From: Pseudomonas cannabina
GTDB taxonomy: Bacteria; Pseudomonadota; Gammaproteobacteria; Pseudomonadales; Pseudomonadaceae
Reading direction: 5' to 3'
DNA: 64,000 nucleotides
Assembly (NCBI RefSeq): GCF_900100365.1
Contig: NZ_FNKU01000001.1
Span: 5,681,001-5,745,000, forward strand
Shown here: piece after piece, positions 16,972 through 25,248 of the stretch
How the letters are laid out: each line of letters begins with the position of its first letter
How positions within the stretch are numbered: position 1 is the first letter of the stretch
Notes under the pieces: generated by a model
Databases searched by the model: none
Seen by the model: only the letters and a program-made list of their open reading frames with translations
What the model was told of the DNA's origin: nothing
Position numbers and translations under genes: made by a program

Positions 16972-18051
16972 TCAGCGTTCGCTTTGGCCTGCACCCGCAG
17001 GGCCGGCCGCCAGCATGCGCCCGGCCAGCCGAGAGAATGGCAGACTTTGCAGCCACACCGTGCCGGGGCCGGTCAGTCGGGCGAAAAACACGCCTTCGCC
17101 GCCGAACAGCATCGACTTGATGCCGCCGCCGACCATGCGGATGTCGTAGTCCACAGTCTGGGTCATCGCCGCCAGGCAGCCGGTATCGACATCCAGCCCT
17201 TCGCCTGCCGCCAGTTCGATCTTGCGCACCGTGCCGCCCATGTGCACGAAAACCCAGCCGTCGCCTTCAAGCTTTTGCAGGATGAAGCCTTCGCCGCCGA
17301 ACAACTCGGTCAGAATTTTCTTCTGAAATTGAATGCCTATGGACACACCCTTGGCACCGGCCAGGAAGCTGTCTTTCTGGCAGATCAGCTTGCCACCGAA
17401 ATCGCGCAGGTTCAGCGGCAGGATGGTGCCGGGGTAGGGCGCGGCAAAGGCAACCCGGCCCTTGCCGGCCCCTTGCTGCGAAAATACCGTGGTGAACAGG
17501 CTTTCGCCGGTGAGCATGCGTTTGCCTGCGCCGAACAGCGAGCCCAGCAGCCGCGATGATTGATTGCTGCCGTCGCCGAAGATCGTCTCCATTTGCACAT
17601 CGCAGGTTTTGTACATCATGGCGCCGGCTTCAGCGACCGCACTTTCGCCGGGGTCAAGTTCCAGTTCGACGAACTGGGTTTCCGAGCCGTACAGCTTGAA
17701 GTCCACGCCGTCGGTGGTCTGCGCCAAGCCAAAGCCGCCCGAAGCGTTCGGGTCTGGCGTGAACCACGGCCGTTTGCCCGGCGCGGAAGGAACGGGCACG
17801 GGTGGCGCAGAAGCCTGCGCAGGCAGGCCCGAAGGCCTTGGCTGGATCATCTCGGGCGCTGGAGCCGGGAAGGGTGTCACGCCATCCTTTTTGACGGCGC
17901 GCACGTCCTTAACCTGATAGATCGGCTGCCAGTCCGGCATGCCCTGTTTCCAGCACCAGGCACCGGGTGACTCGCGCGCAATCAATCGCGCTGCCGCTGC
18001 ATCCATCGGGCCGAGTTGCTTGCCCGCGTTCATGACAAACCATTGGTCCAA
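16972..18051 (-). CDS. GYF_2 domain fused to AIM24/TIGR00266 domain
   Basis: In this 359-residue protein, residues 1-50 form a GYF_2-like domain (WFVMNAGKQLGPMDAAAA and WCWKQGMPDWQPIYQV), which in other proteins binds proline-rich stretches. A disordered Pro/Ala linker (58-98) leads to an AIM24 beta-helix (about 120-345) with FVELELDPGESAVAEAGAMMY and glycine-rich strands such as FGGEGVFFARLTGPG. The AIM24 family has no known enzyme activity. It lies just upstream of terF on the same strand, 51 bases apart, and often travels with ter genes. TerF has a Pro-rich joint that the GYF domain could recognise; this pairing is a guess. Confidence 0.8.
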   Translation of the reverse strand: MDQWFVMNAGKQLGPMDAAAARLIARESPGAWCWKQGMPDWQPIYQVKDVRAVKKDGVTPFPAPAPEMIQPRPSGLPAQASAPPVPVPSAPGKRPWFTPDPNASGGFGLAQTTDGVDFKLYGSETQFVELELDPGESAVAEAGAMMYKTCDVQMETIFGDGSNQSSRLLGSLFGAGKRMLTGESLFTTVFSQQGAGKGRVAFAAPYPGTILPLNLRDFGGKLICQKDSFLAGAKGVSIGIQFQKKILTELFGGEGFILQKLEGDGWVFVHMGGTVRKIELAAGEGLDVDTGCLAAMTQTVDYDIRMVGGGIKSMLFGGEGVFFARLTGPGTVWLQSLPFSRLAGRMLAAGPAGAGQSER

Positions 18052-18099
18052 GGCATCTGCTCCCGATCGAATCGAAGTCGTCTTCAGCGCGTCAAGCCG

Positions 18100-18948
18100 T
18101 CAGATGCTCAGGCGCATGGACAGGTCCACGGCCTTCACATCCTTGGTCATCGCACCGATGGAAATATAATCAACGCCGGTGTCGGCAATCACCCGCAGGG
18201 TGTCGTCAGTGATGCCGCCACTGGCCTCGAGCCTGGCACGGCCTGCGGTGAGACGAACGGCTTCGCGCATGTCATCCAGGCTCAGCTCGTCGAGCATGAT
18301 GATGTCGGCCCCGGCGTCCAGCGCCTGACTGAGTTCACCCAGGCTCTCGACTTCGACCTCCACCGGCTTGCCCGGCGCTATCTTGCGTGCAGCGTCCACG
18401 GCCTGAGCGATGCCGCCGCAGGCTGCGATGTGGTTTTCCTTGATCAGGAACGCGTCATACAGGCCGATGCGATGATTGTGGCAGCCACCACAGGTGACTG
18501 CGTATTTCTGCGCCAGACGCAGGCCCGGCAGGGTCTTGCGGGTGTCGAGCAGTTTGACCCCGGTGCCCGCGACCAGGTCGGCGAAATACTGCGCGCGGGT
18601 TGCGACGCCGGAGAGCATTTGCAGGAAGTTGAGCGCGCTGCGTTCGCCTGTCAGCAGCGAACGTGCAGGGCCTTCCAGATGAAACAGTGTCTGATTCGGG
18701 CTGACCCGGTCGCCGTCGACCACTTGCCAGTGCACGGCCACACGAGGGTCGAGCTGACGAAACACCGCGTCGACCCACGCGGTCCCGGCAATCACCGCCG
18801 CGTCACGGGAAATGATCGTGGCCTTGGCCAGCCGTTCTGCCGGAATCAGCTGGGCGGTGATATCGCCACCGCCAACATCCTCGAGCAATGCGCGGCGCAC
18901 ATTGGCTTCGATCTCGGCGCTCAGATCGGCAAGTCGTAAATTCGGCAT
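18100..18948 (-). CDS. nadC: Nicotinate-nucleotide pyrophosphorylase (quinolinate phosphoribosyltransferase)
   Basis: This 282-residue protein makes nicotinate mononucleotide from quinolinate and PRPP in NAD synthesis. It has [14 protein letters not shown] at the N-terminus, [45 protein letters not shown] split over the active-site barrel, IKENHI, and the C-terminal [12 protein letters not shown] and [11 protein letters not shown]. The ATG at 18948 follows GGAG and gives the usual length. In P. aeruginosa the same neighbours (nadC, DUF1631 gene, ampDE) occur, so the ter island next door looks like an insertion beside a conserved block. Confidence 0.95.
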   Translation of the reverse strand: MPNLRLADLSAEIEANVRRALLEDVGGGDITAQLIPAERLAKATIISRDAAVIAGTAWVDAVFRQLDPRVAVHWQVVDGDRVSPNQTLFHLEGPARSLLTGERSALNFLQMLSGVATRAQYFADLVAGTGVKLLDTRKTLPGLRLAQKYAVTCGGCHNHRIGLYDAFLIKENHIAACGGIAQAVDAARKIAPGKPVEVEVESLGELSQALDAGADIIMLDELSLDDMREAVRLTAGRARLEASGGITDDTLRVIADTGVDYISIGAMTKDVKAVDLSMRLSI

Positions 18949-19189
18949 AGCGGGCTCCACTAACAAAGTCGTCCGAGTATAAGGCACTGCATCCTGCTAA
19001 CCCACCGGCGGCCATGCTCTGGAACGCCTTTGCGAGCGTGCAGTTGGTCGGTTTGGCGAATTTGCGTGCGATGGAATGCAAATGTTGCGGTCTATCAGTG
19101 CACATGAATATGCAGGCGTCATCCAGATGAGTGTGTAAAAAAAGTCTCACTGGCGCTAATGACAACTTTTGAAAGATACTCGACCATTA

Positions 19190-19213
19190 TTTGACGTCAC
19201 AGGTTTGACGTCA
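19190..19213 (+). promoter_or_regulatory. Tandem TGACGTCA palindromes upstream of the DUF1631 gene
   Basis: TTTGACGTCA occurs twice, with the palindrome TGACGTCA at 19192-19199 and 19206-19213, a spacing of 14 bases. They lie about 90 bases before the DUF1631 start in the 353-bp divergent gap from nadC. Identical palindromes at a near-helical spacing suggest a regulator-binding site. No regulator can be named. Apart from this, the gap shows no gene. Confidence 0.4.
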
Positions 19214-19301
19214 TGCGAAACCAAGGGGGTCGGATCACAAGGCGAGGGTGGCATGCCACGCTTGTGATACGGCCCGGGTATTTTCCTGACAGGGGGGTGT
19301 A

Positions 19302-21557
19302 ATGCCGAACGACGAAAAAGTAGTGCCGTTAAGCAAAGTACTCCCTTCGCAGGGGGCCAGCGCGCCGCTGGCCAGGTTACCGGTGGTGTTGCTGCAGGTT
19401 CGCGACAAAGCGGCGCAGCAGCTCAAGGACGCTTTGCAGGTGCTGTTCGACAACGCCGACGACACGCTGTTCGAGATGGCTGACCGCGCCCTTAGCAACA
19501 CCGAGCAAAACATCTTTTTCGAAGCCATGCGTGACCTGCGTCTCAAGCGCAAAAGCATAGAGCGTGGCTTTCTCGACAAGTTCTACGAGTCTTTCCTGTC
19601 GCTGGGCCAGTATCAGATTCAGGACCCCGTGCTGCCTGCCGCCGTGTCGTTCGACAAGCTGGCGCTGGTGCATAACGATGATCTGGAAAAGACCGTGGCG
19701 GTCGACGCAATGGTCTCCAAGGTCATGAGCCGTGACAGCCTCGCGCTCGGCCAGCTCACCGCACGCCTCAACGTTCTGGTGCCGCAACCCATCACCGACG
19801 AAAACAACCCGCTGGGTCCGGCGATGCTGTGCCGGTTCTTCCTTGAGGCTGGACGCAACCTGGGGGTCGAGATCAAGGTCAAGCTGATCATCCTCAAGCT
19901 GTTCGAAAAGTATGTGTTGACCAACACCGATCATCTGTACGGTGAGGCCAACCAGTTACTGATCGCCACCGGCATTTTGCCGGACATGAAAGTCCTGCCT
20001 ACCCGCCGCTCATCTGATCGAGCAGCGCCTAGGGCTCGTTCTGCCGAACTGTCCGACCCTGTGCTGAATGAAGCGGCGGACAAGCTCGACAAAGGCGTGC
20101 AGGAGGTGTTCTCGGCATTGCAGGAGTTGTTGCTGCATGTGCGCGGCCATCTTGTGCCACGGCATGAGCCCAACGCCGAAGTACGGCCGATCTCCAGTCG
20201 GGACTTGATGCGTCTGCTTTCTCATTTGCAGCAGTACGTGCCGTCTCAGGACACCGCTGACGACTTCGACTTGCGCAGTCAGCTCGAACAGCTGCTAACG
20301 CGGGTCAACGTGAAAACCGGTAAATCACGGATCGTGGGCGTGGGCGACGAGGACGTTATCAACCTCATCGCCATGCTCTTCGGGTTCATTCTCGATGACC
20401 GCAACCTCCCGCCATCGCTGCGCGCGCTGATAGGGCGCTTGCAGATTCCGATGCTCAAAGTGGCGGTGCTCGACAAGAGTTTTTTCAGCCGTGGCAGTCA
20501 CCCGGCCCGGCGCCTGCTCAACGAAATTGCTACCGCAGCGCTGGGCTGGGGCGGGCGTGACGACTATCAGCGCGACTCGTTGTATCAACGCGTCGAGCAG
20601 ATCGTGCAGCGGCTGCTCAATGACTTTGACGACGACCCGTCGATCTTTTCTGAATTGCTCGCCGATTTTCTGGCCTTCACCAGTGATGAACGCCGTCGCA
20701 GCGAGTTGCTGGAGCAGCGCACCCGTGATGCCGAAGAAGGCCGGGCGCGAGCCGAACTGGCTCGTCAGCTGGTTCAGCAGGAACTGAACCAGCGTCTGCT
20801 GGGGCGCACCTTGCCGGAAGTGGTGGTGCGTCTGTTGCAGGAGGCCTGGAGCAAAGTACTGCTGCTGACCTGCCTCAAGCACGGTGACGCGTCCGGCGAA
20901 TGGCAAGCAGGCCTGACCACCATGGACGAGTTGATCTGGAGCGTCGAGCTGCATGACGATCCGCAGGCTTTGCAGCGCTTGCTGGAGCTGGTGCCGGGGC
21001 TGCTCAAGTCGTTGCGCGACGGCCTGACCAGTGCGGCGTTCGATCCGTTCGCCACCAGCGAGTTCTTCAGCCAGCTGGAGTCGCTGCATGTGCAGGCGTT
21101 CCAGCATTTCACACGTTTGCAGGAAGCCAGTGGCGATGCTGGATCAGGTGACGCGTCGCTGTCCGGCGCTGACCTTGCGGACGGTCCGCCGATGATGGCC
21201 GTGGTCGAGGAAATCGTCCTGATCGCACCCGAAGAGCGGTTGTTCAACGAACCGGTCGTGCAGTTGCCTGACGATGACGCCGGTTTGCAGATGGTCGACA
21301 ACCTGCGGGTGGGTTGCTGGGTCGAGATTCAGGAAGACGAAGAGCATAAGTTGCGTTGCAAGCTGACCGCCATTGTCGAGCCGACCGGCCGCTATGTGTT
21401 CGTCAATCGCACTGGCATGAAGGTCCTGGAAAAAACCCGCGTTGGCCTTGCCGTCGAGTTTCGTCGCGGCGCGGTGCGCGTTCTCGACGATGCCTTGCTG
21501 TTCGATCGGGCGCTGGAATCGGTGATCGGCAACCTGCGCAAGCTCAAGGGCGCCTGA
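19302..21557 (+). CDS. DUF1631 family protein
   Basis: This large 751-residue cytosolic protein has no membrane segment. The N-terminal half is helical, and a central region has heptad-like, charged sequence (about 450-500: DERRRSELLEQRTRDAEEG). The C-terminal 90 residues (DNLRVGCWVEIQEDEEHKLRCKL to FVNRTGMKVL) form a small beta barrel reminiscent of a PilZ-like domain, which might bind a nucleotide messenger, although I do not see a clean RxxxR plus D/NxSxxG pattern. It is divergent from nadC and upstream of ampD, as in P. aeruginosa. Function is unknown. Confidence 0.8.
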   Translation: MPNDEKVVPLSKVLPSQGASAPLARLPVVLLQVRDKAAQQLKDALQVLFDNADDTLFEMADRALSNTEQNIFFEAMRDLRLKRKSIERGFLDKFYESFLSLGQYQIQDPVLPAAVSFDKLALVHNDDLEKTVAVDAMVSKVMSRDSLALGQLTARLNVLVPQPITDENNPLGPAMLCRFFLEAGRNLGVEIKVKLIILKLFEKYVLTNTDHLYGEANQLLIATGILPDMKVLPTRRSSDRAAPRARSAELSDPVLNEAADKLDKGVQEVFSALQELLLHVRGHLVPRHEPNAEVRPISSRDLMRLLSHLQQYVPSQDTADDFDLRSQLEQLLTRVNVKTGKSRIVGVGDEDVINLIAMLFGFILDDRNLPPSLRALIGRLQIPMLKVAVLDKSFFSRGSHPARRLLNEIATAALGWGGRDDYQRDSLYQRVEQIVQRLLNDFDDDPSIFSELLADFLAFTSDERRRSELLEQRTRDAEEGRARAELARQLVQQELNQRLLGRTLPEVVVRLLQEAWSKVLLLTCLKHGDASGEWQAGLTTMDELIWSVELHDDPQALQRLLELVPGLLKSLRDGLTSAAFDPFATSEFFSQLESLHVQAFQHFTRLQEASGDAGSGDASLSGADLADGPPMMAVVEEIVLIAPEERLFNEPVVQLPDDDAGLQMVDNLRVGCWVEIQEDEEHKLRCKLTAIVEPTGRYVFVNRTGMKVLEKTRVGLAVEFRRGAVRVLDDALLFDRALESVIGNLRKLKGA

Positions 21558-21707
21558 GTCCTCGCAAGACCGAAGGCCTATGGCGTAGGAAATAGTCCGC
21601 GTGTGATCGGTCATTTCCTACGTCAAGGGTCCTTGTCTAAACCCCCACATCTGCGTTTATCGCGGGCATAATCGCTGTCATCCATTTCCTCCGCTCAAGG
21701 AGCACTC

Positions 21708-22256
21708 ATGCAACTGGACCCCGCAAGCGGTTGGTGCGCTGGCGTGCAGCATTGCCCTTCGCCCAACTTCAATGCGCGACCCAATGGTGAGATCTCGCTG
21801 CTGGTGATCCACAACATCAGCCTGCCACCGGCGCAATTCAAGACCGGCAAGGTGCAGGCTTTCTTCCAGAATCAGCTGGACTGCACCGAGCATCCGTACT
21901 TTGCGGGCATTGCCGAGCTGCGTGTTTCGGCGCATTTTCTGATTGAACGTGATGGCGACGTCATTCAGTTCGTCTCCTGTCTTGATCGTGCGTGGCATGC
22001 CGGGGTGTCCAGTTTTCACGGACGTGAGGGCTGCAACGACTTTTCCATCGGCATCGAGCTGGAAGGCACGGACGAGCAGCCTTTCACTGACGCGCAATAT
22101 CACGCGTTGATTGAGCTGACAGGCCAGTTGCGGCAGGCTTTTGCGGATATCACGCCCGAGCGGATCTGTGGTCACAGTGACATCGCGCCCGGGCGCAAGA
22201 CCGATCCGGGCCCCTGCTTTGACTGGGCCAGGTTTCGAGCGACTTTGCTGGATTGA
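21708..22256 (+). CDS. ampD: 1,6-anhydro-N-acetylmuramyl-L-alanine amidase
   Basis: This 182-residue cytosolic zinc amidase cuts the peptide from anhydro-muropeptides during cell-wall recycling. Zinc ligands are visible: His35 in LLVIHNISLP, and the His and Asp of ICGHSDIAPGRKTDPGP near residues 155-166. SAHFLIERDGDVIQFV and RAWHAGVSSFHGREGCNDFSIGIELEG complete the amidase_2 fold, including the catalytic Glu. An AAGGAGCACTC site precedes the ATG. Loss of AmpD raises AmpC beta-lactamase in this genus. It is followed 16 bases later by ampE. Confidence 0.96.
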   Translation: MQLDPASGWCAGVQHCPSPNFNARPNGEISLLVIHNISLPPAQFKTGKVQAFFQNQLDCTEHPYFAGIAELRVSAHFLIERDGDVIQFVSCLDRAWHAGVSSFHGREGCNDFSIGIELEGTDEQPFTDAQYHALIELTGQLRQAFADITPERICGHSDIAPGRKTDPGPCFDWARFRATLLD

Positions 22257-22272
22257 TGTTGGGGGATAAACG

Positions 22273-23109
22273 ATGAGTTTTCTGGTGCTACTGCTGGCCG
22301 TCTGCATAGAAAAGTTTTCTGCACTGCGTCAGCGGGTACAGCGTGATGGTCCGTGGCTGAACGAGCTAGCAAAGCTTGAAAGCGGCCCGCGAACCGCTGC
22401 AAGGCCCTGGTTCACGCTGGCGCTGCTGGTGCTTGTGCCGGTTTTGCTGCTGCAACTGGTGCTAACCATTGTCGGTTCGGTAGCGTACGGCTGGCTGGTC
22501 CTGCCGATTCATCTGCTGGTGTTGATCTACAGCCTCGGCCGGATTGACCTCATCGCCGTGCTCGGGCCGTTTCGCGATGCCTGTCGGCGCGGCGATGTGC
22601 AGGCGGCGGTGCATGTGGCCGAGCGCGACATGGGCGTGCAGGCCGACGACAGCGAGCAACTGCTGCAAGGCGTGCAGAGCTACATGCTGTGGCAGGCGTT
22701 TCAGAGTTTCTTCGCGGTGATCTTCTGGTATTTCGTGCTCGGGCCAGTGGCCGCATTGGCTTATCGCTTGCTGGCGCTTGCCGCTGAGCACGGCAAGACC
22801 CCGGCGCTGGTCGAGCGGGCCGGGCAGATGCGTCATGCGTTCGACTGGGTGCCGGTCCGATTGCTGGCCGCAAGCTTCGCGCTGGTCGGCAATTTCGTGG
22901 CGGTCAGTCGGGTGATGCTGCACGAATTGCTCAACTGGAACATCAGCGCTGCACAGTTGGTCACCCGCACTGGATGCGCCGCCAGCGAAGTGCCGTCCCC
23001 GGTGATTGGTCCGAACGGCGTTGCCAGTCTGGATTTGCTCTGGGAGTTGCTGGTGCGCGCCGCGATCGTCTGGTACGCAGGTTTCGCGCTGTGGACACTG
23101 CTGATCTGA
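22273..23109 (+). CDS. ampE: AmpE inner-membrane protein
   Basis: This 278-residue protein has four clear hydrophobic segments (about 46-64, 70-88, 140-165 and 260-278) and the AmpE signature EKFSALRQRVQRDGPW at the N-terminus. The loop around 95-130 (GPFRDACRRGDVQAAVHVAE) is soluble. AmpE is usually described as a sensory or transport-like partner of AmpD in beta-lactamase control, with no firm activity. It forms a two-gene operon with ampD. Confidence 0.92.
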   Translation: MSFLVLLLAVCIEKFSALRQRVQRDGPWLNELAKLESGPRTAARPWFTLALLVLVPVLLLQLVLTIVGSVAYGWLVLPIHLLVLIYSLGRIDLIAVLGPFRDACRRGDVQAAVHVAERDMGVQADDSEQLLQGVQSYMLWQAFQSFFAVIFWYFVLGPVAALAYRLLALAAEHGKTPALVERAGQMRHAFDWVPVRLLAASFALVGNFVAVSRVMLHELLNWNISAAQLVTRTGCAASEVPSPVIGPNGVASLDLLWELLVRAAIVWYAGFALWTLLI

Positions 23110-23115
23110 AGCGTC

Positions 23116-23910
23116 CTAGCCGCTGGAGGTGTGCGGCCAGCCGAATAGTTCGCAGGCGTTGCGCGTGCTGACCTCGGCGAGCTGTTCAGGGCTGATACGC
23201 ATCAAGCCCGCCAGCGCCTGACAGATGTCGGGCAAGTGCTGCGGGCTGTTGCGCTGATTGGGGTGCATGGCGGGCGCCATGTCCGGCGAGTCGGTTTCCA
23301 GCACCACGCTGTCCAGCGGCAGTTCGGCAAGTACCCGATGCATGCGCAGCGCTTGTGGCCAGGTCGCCGCACCGCCCAGACCAAGCCTGAAACCCAGTTT
23401 GATGTATTCCCGCGCTTCTTCACGACTGCCCGCAAACGCATGAATGATGCCGCTGCGCTTGAGTCTGTGACGCTTGAGGGTGGCGATCACGTCGGCGTGG
23501 CTGCGCCGCACGTGCAGCAGGGCGGGCAGGTCGAAGTCGGCAGCCAGTTGCAACTGCGCCTCGAAAACCGCCTGCTGACGCGTTTTGTCGAGGTGATCGA
23601 GGTAGTAATCGAGACCGATCTCGCCCACCGCACATAACTGCGGGTGGCCTTTCAGGCGCGTCAGCCAGTCGCCCAGCTCGGTCAAGTGTTCGGCGCGATG
23701 CTCGTCGATGTAGACCGGGTGCAACCCGAACGCTGCATGCAGAGAAGGGTTGGCGACGGTCAGGTCCCACAACCGCTGCCAGTTGCGCTGATAGACCCCC
23801 AGCACCACCATGCGCTGCACGCCGAGTGCCTGACTGTGATGCAGGACCTGCGCACGGTCGGCATCGAAGTCGGCAAAATCCAGATGGGTGTGGGTGTCGA
23901 TCAGCGTCAC
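23116..23910 (-). CDS. TatD-family metal-dependent hydrolase
   Basis: This 264-residue TIM-barrel deoxyribonuclease-like protein shows metal ligands in VTLIDTHTHLDFADFD, AVGEIGLDYYLD (Glu), PALLHVRRSHADV, IIHAFAGSREEA and VVLETDSPDM. The start is the GTG at 23910, one base after the fruR stop (TGAcGTG), which gives the family N-terminus; longer starts inside fruR would add unrelated residues. This tight spacing implies translation coupled to fruR. Its link to sugar control is not obvious, and it may simply be co-transcribed. Confidence 0.88.
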   Translation of the reverse strand: MTLIDTHTHLDFADFDADRAQVLHHSQALGVQRMVVLGVYQRNWQRLWDLTVANPSLHAAFGLHPVYIDEHRAEHLTELGDWLTRLKGHPQLCAVGEIGLDYYLDHLDKTRQQAVFEAQLQLAADFDLPALLHVRRSHADVIATLKRHRLKRSGIIHAFAGSREEAREYIKLGFRLGLGGAATWPQALRMHRVLAELPLDSVVLETDSPDMAPAMHPNQRNSPQHLPDICQALAGLMRISPEQLAEVSTRNACELFGWPHTSSG

Positions 23911-23911
23911 G

Positions 23912-24907
23912 TCAGGCCTCGTGAATGCGTTGCTTGAACGCCCGCACGATGGCATGCACGCCCGGCTGGTAATCATCCTTCTCGATAGCGGCCAGTGCCA
24001 GTTGCAGTGCCTTGTCGGCGATCAACTGATGTTGCTGGGCCATGGCATTGACCGGCAGCGGTAGAAAGTCCAGCAGCTGCGTATCACCGAACGTGCCCAA
24101 ATGCAGCTGGGTTGAGCTCAGCGCCTGACTTTGCAACACATCGAACACGCCTTGCAGCAGCACGTAGGAGGTGGTGATCAGGGCATCGGGAAAATGCCCG
24201 TCGCGTTGCAGCATCTCGTTCATCAGGCGTTGCCCGCACTGGCGGCTGAACGCTTCGCCATGTTCGATGCGCGAGGTGCCGGTGAAACCCTCCAGCGCGT
24301 GCTCGAAACCGGCAGCCCGTGCCCGGCTGATACTCAGTTCCGGGCGAGCCCCCAGCAGCGCGATATGCCGTGGGCCGGTCTGTAACAAGCTGCGGGTAAG
24401 CTGCAGGCTGGCGTCATGGTCATCGCTGACCACCGAACAGAAAAACGCGGGGTCCATCTCCCGGTCGATGGCGATGATGGGCATGCCTTTGAGCTGCAAG
24501 TCGCGATAGCTCTCGTCGCCGGGCGGCAGGCAACTGGCAACCAGCAGGGCATCACAGCGGCGCGCGCGGAAAAGCTGCAACAGTTGCAGTTCGCTGACGG
24601 GGTCATCGTCGGAGCTGGCGATCAGCAATTGGTAGCCCAGGCTGCGAGCGCCTTGCTCCAGCAGCTTGGCGATGCGGGCGTAGCTGGGGTTCTCCAGATC
24701 CGGAAGGATGAAGCCCAGGGTTTTGCTGTGCCGGCTGCGCAGGCCCGCTGCTTGAGGGTTGGGTCGGAAGTTGTGCTGCTCGACGACTGCTTTGACGCGC
24801 TCGACCGTTGCCGGGCTGATGCGCTGTTGTTCGGCCTTGCCGTTGATCACATAGCTGGCCGTGGTCACGGAAACACCCGCCAGACGTGCAATATCGCTCA
24901 GTTTCAC
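23912..24907 (-). CDS. fruR: Catabolite repressor-activator FruR/Cra (LacI family)
   Basis: In this 331-residue protein the LacI-type HTH is at residues 1-25 (MKLSDIARLAGVSVTTASYV), with a hinge helix near 45-57 and the effector domain from 60 onward (TLGFILPDLENPSYARIAKLLE). In pseudomonads this protein responds mainly to fructose-1-phosphate and represses the fru operon. It is divergent from fruB across 341 bp that contain a matching operator. The downstream tatD gene is translationally coupled. Confidence 0.93.
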   Translation of the reverse strand: MKLSDIARLAGVSVTTASYVINGKAEQQRISPATVERVKAVVEQHNFRPNPQAAGLRSRHSKTLGFILPDLENPSYARIAKLLEQGARSLGYQLLIASSDDDPVSELQLLQLFRARRCDALLVASCLPPGDESYRDLQLKGMPIIAIDREMDPAFFCSVVSDDHDASLQLTRSLLQTGPRHIALLGARPELSISRARAAGFEHALEGFTGTSRIEHGEAFSRQCGQRLMNEMLQRDGHFPDALITTSYVLLQGVFDVLQSQALSSTQLHLGTFGDTQLLDFLPLPVNAMAQQHQLIADKALQLALAAIEKDDYQPGVHAIVRAFKQRIHEA

Positions 24908-25096
24908 CCCGGAGTTTCCTTTAGTTAGGTGCGTGGATCAGGAAAATCGAATTATTGTTGATGTAACGGTGATCTTTACACCAGACCGTAGGAAATTCCT
25001 AAGTGCTTCAAGTTTTTTGGGAAGTCTCCTACAACGATTGTGCGGCTGGGCTTCAATGAATCCGCAGAATCGAGTAACGTGCCGGGCAATTATAGA

Positions 25097-25108
25097 TTAA
25101 ACGTTTCA
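25097..25108 (+). promoter_or_regulatory. Cra/FruR operator in the fruR-fruB spacer
   Basis: TTAAACGTTTCA at 25097-25108 matches the operator described for Cra at the fruB promoter of P. putida. It overlaps a TATAGATT stretch (25091-25098) that could be a -10 box, so binding would block RNA polymerase. It lies 141 bases before the fruB start. The rest of the 24908-25248 gap carries no gene I can support. Confidence 0.8.
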
Positions 25109-25248
25109 GCACGCCTGTTGTCTGCTGCAATCCAGACGAAAGCGATGTCCGATAGGTATCGCTTCATTTTCCCAAGCTGTCGATCATTCATGGTCGTCAT
25201 TAAAACAAGAATCAGGTGGCGCCCTGGCGCCGCACAGGAGTCAAGGCA

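Noticed and set aside
19981..20041. The DUF1631 protein contains PTRRSSD, a peptide well known from translated Illumina adapter contamination.
   Set aside because: The DNA (CCTACCCGCCGCTCATCTGA) differs from the adapter at several bases, and the reading frame is intact through it. I treat it as coincidence, though a check against homologues for a local mismatch would be cheap.
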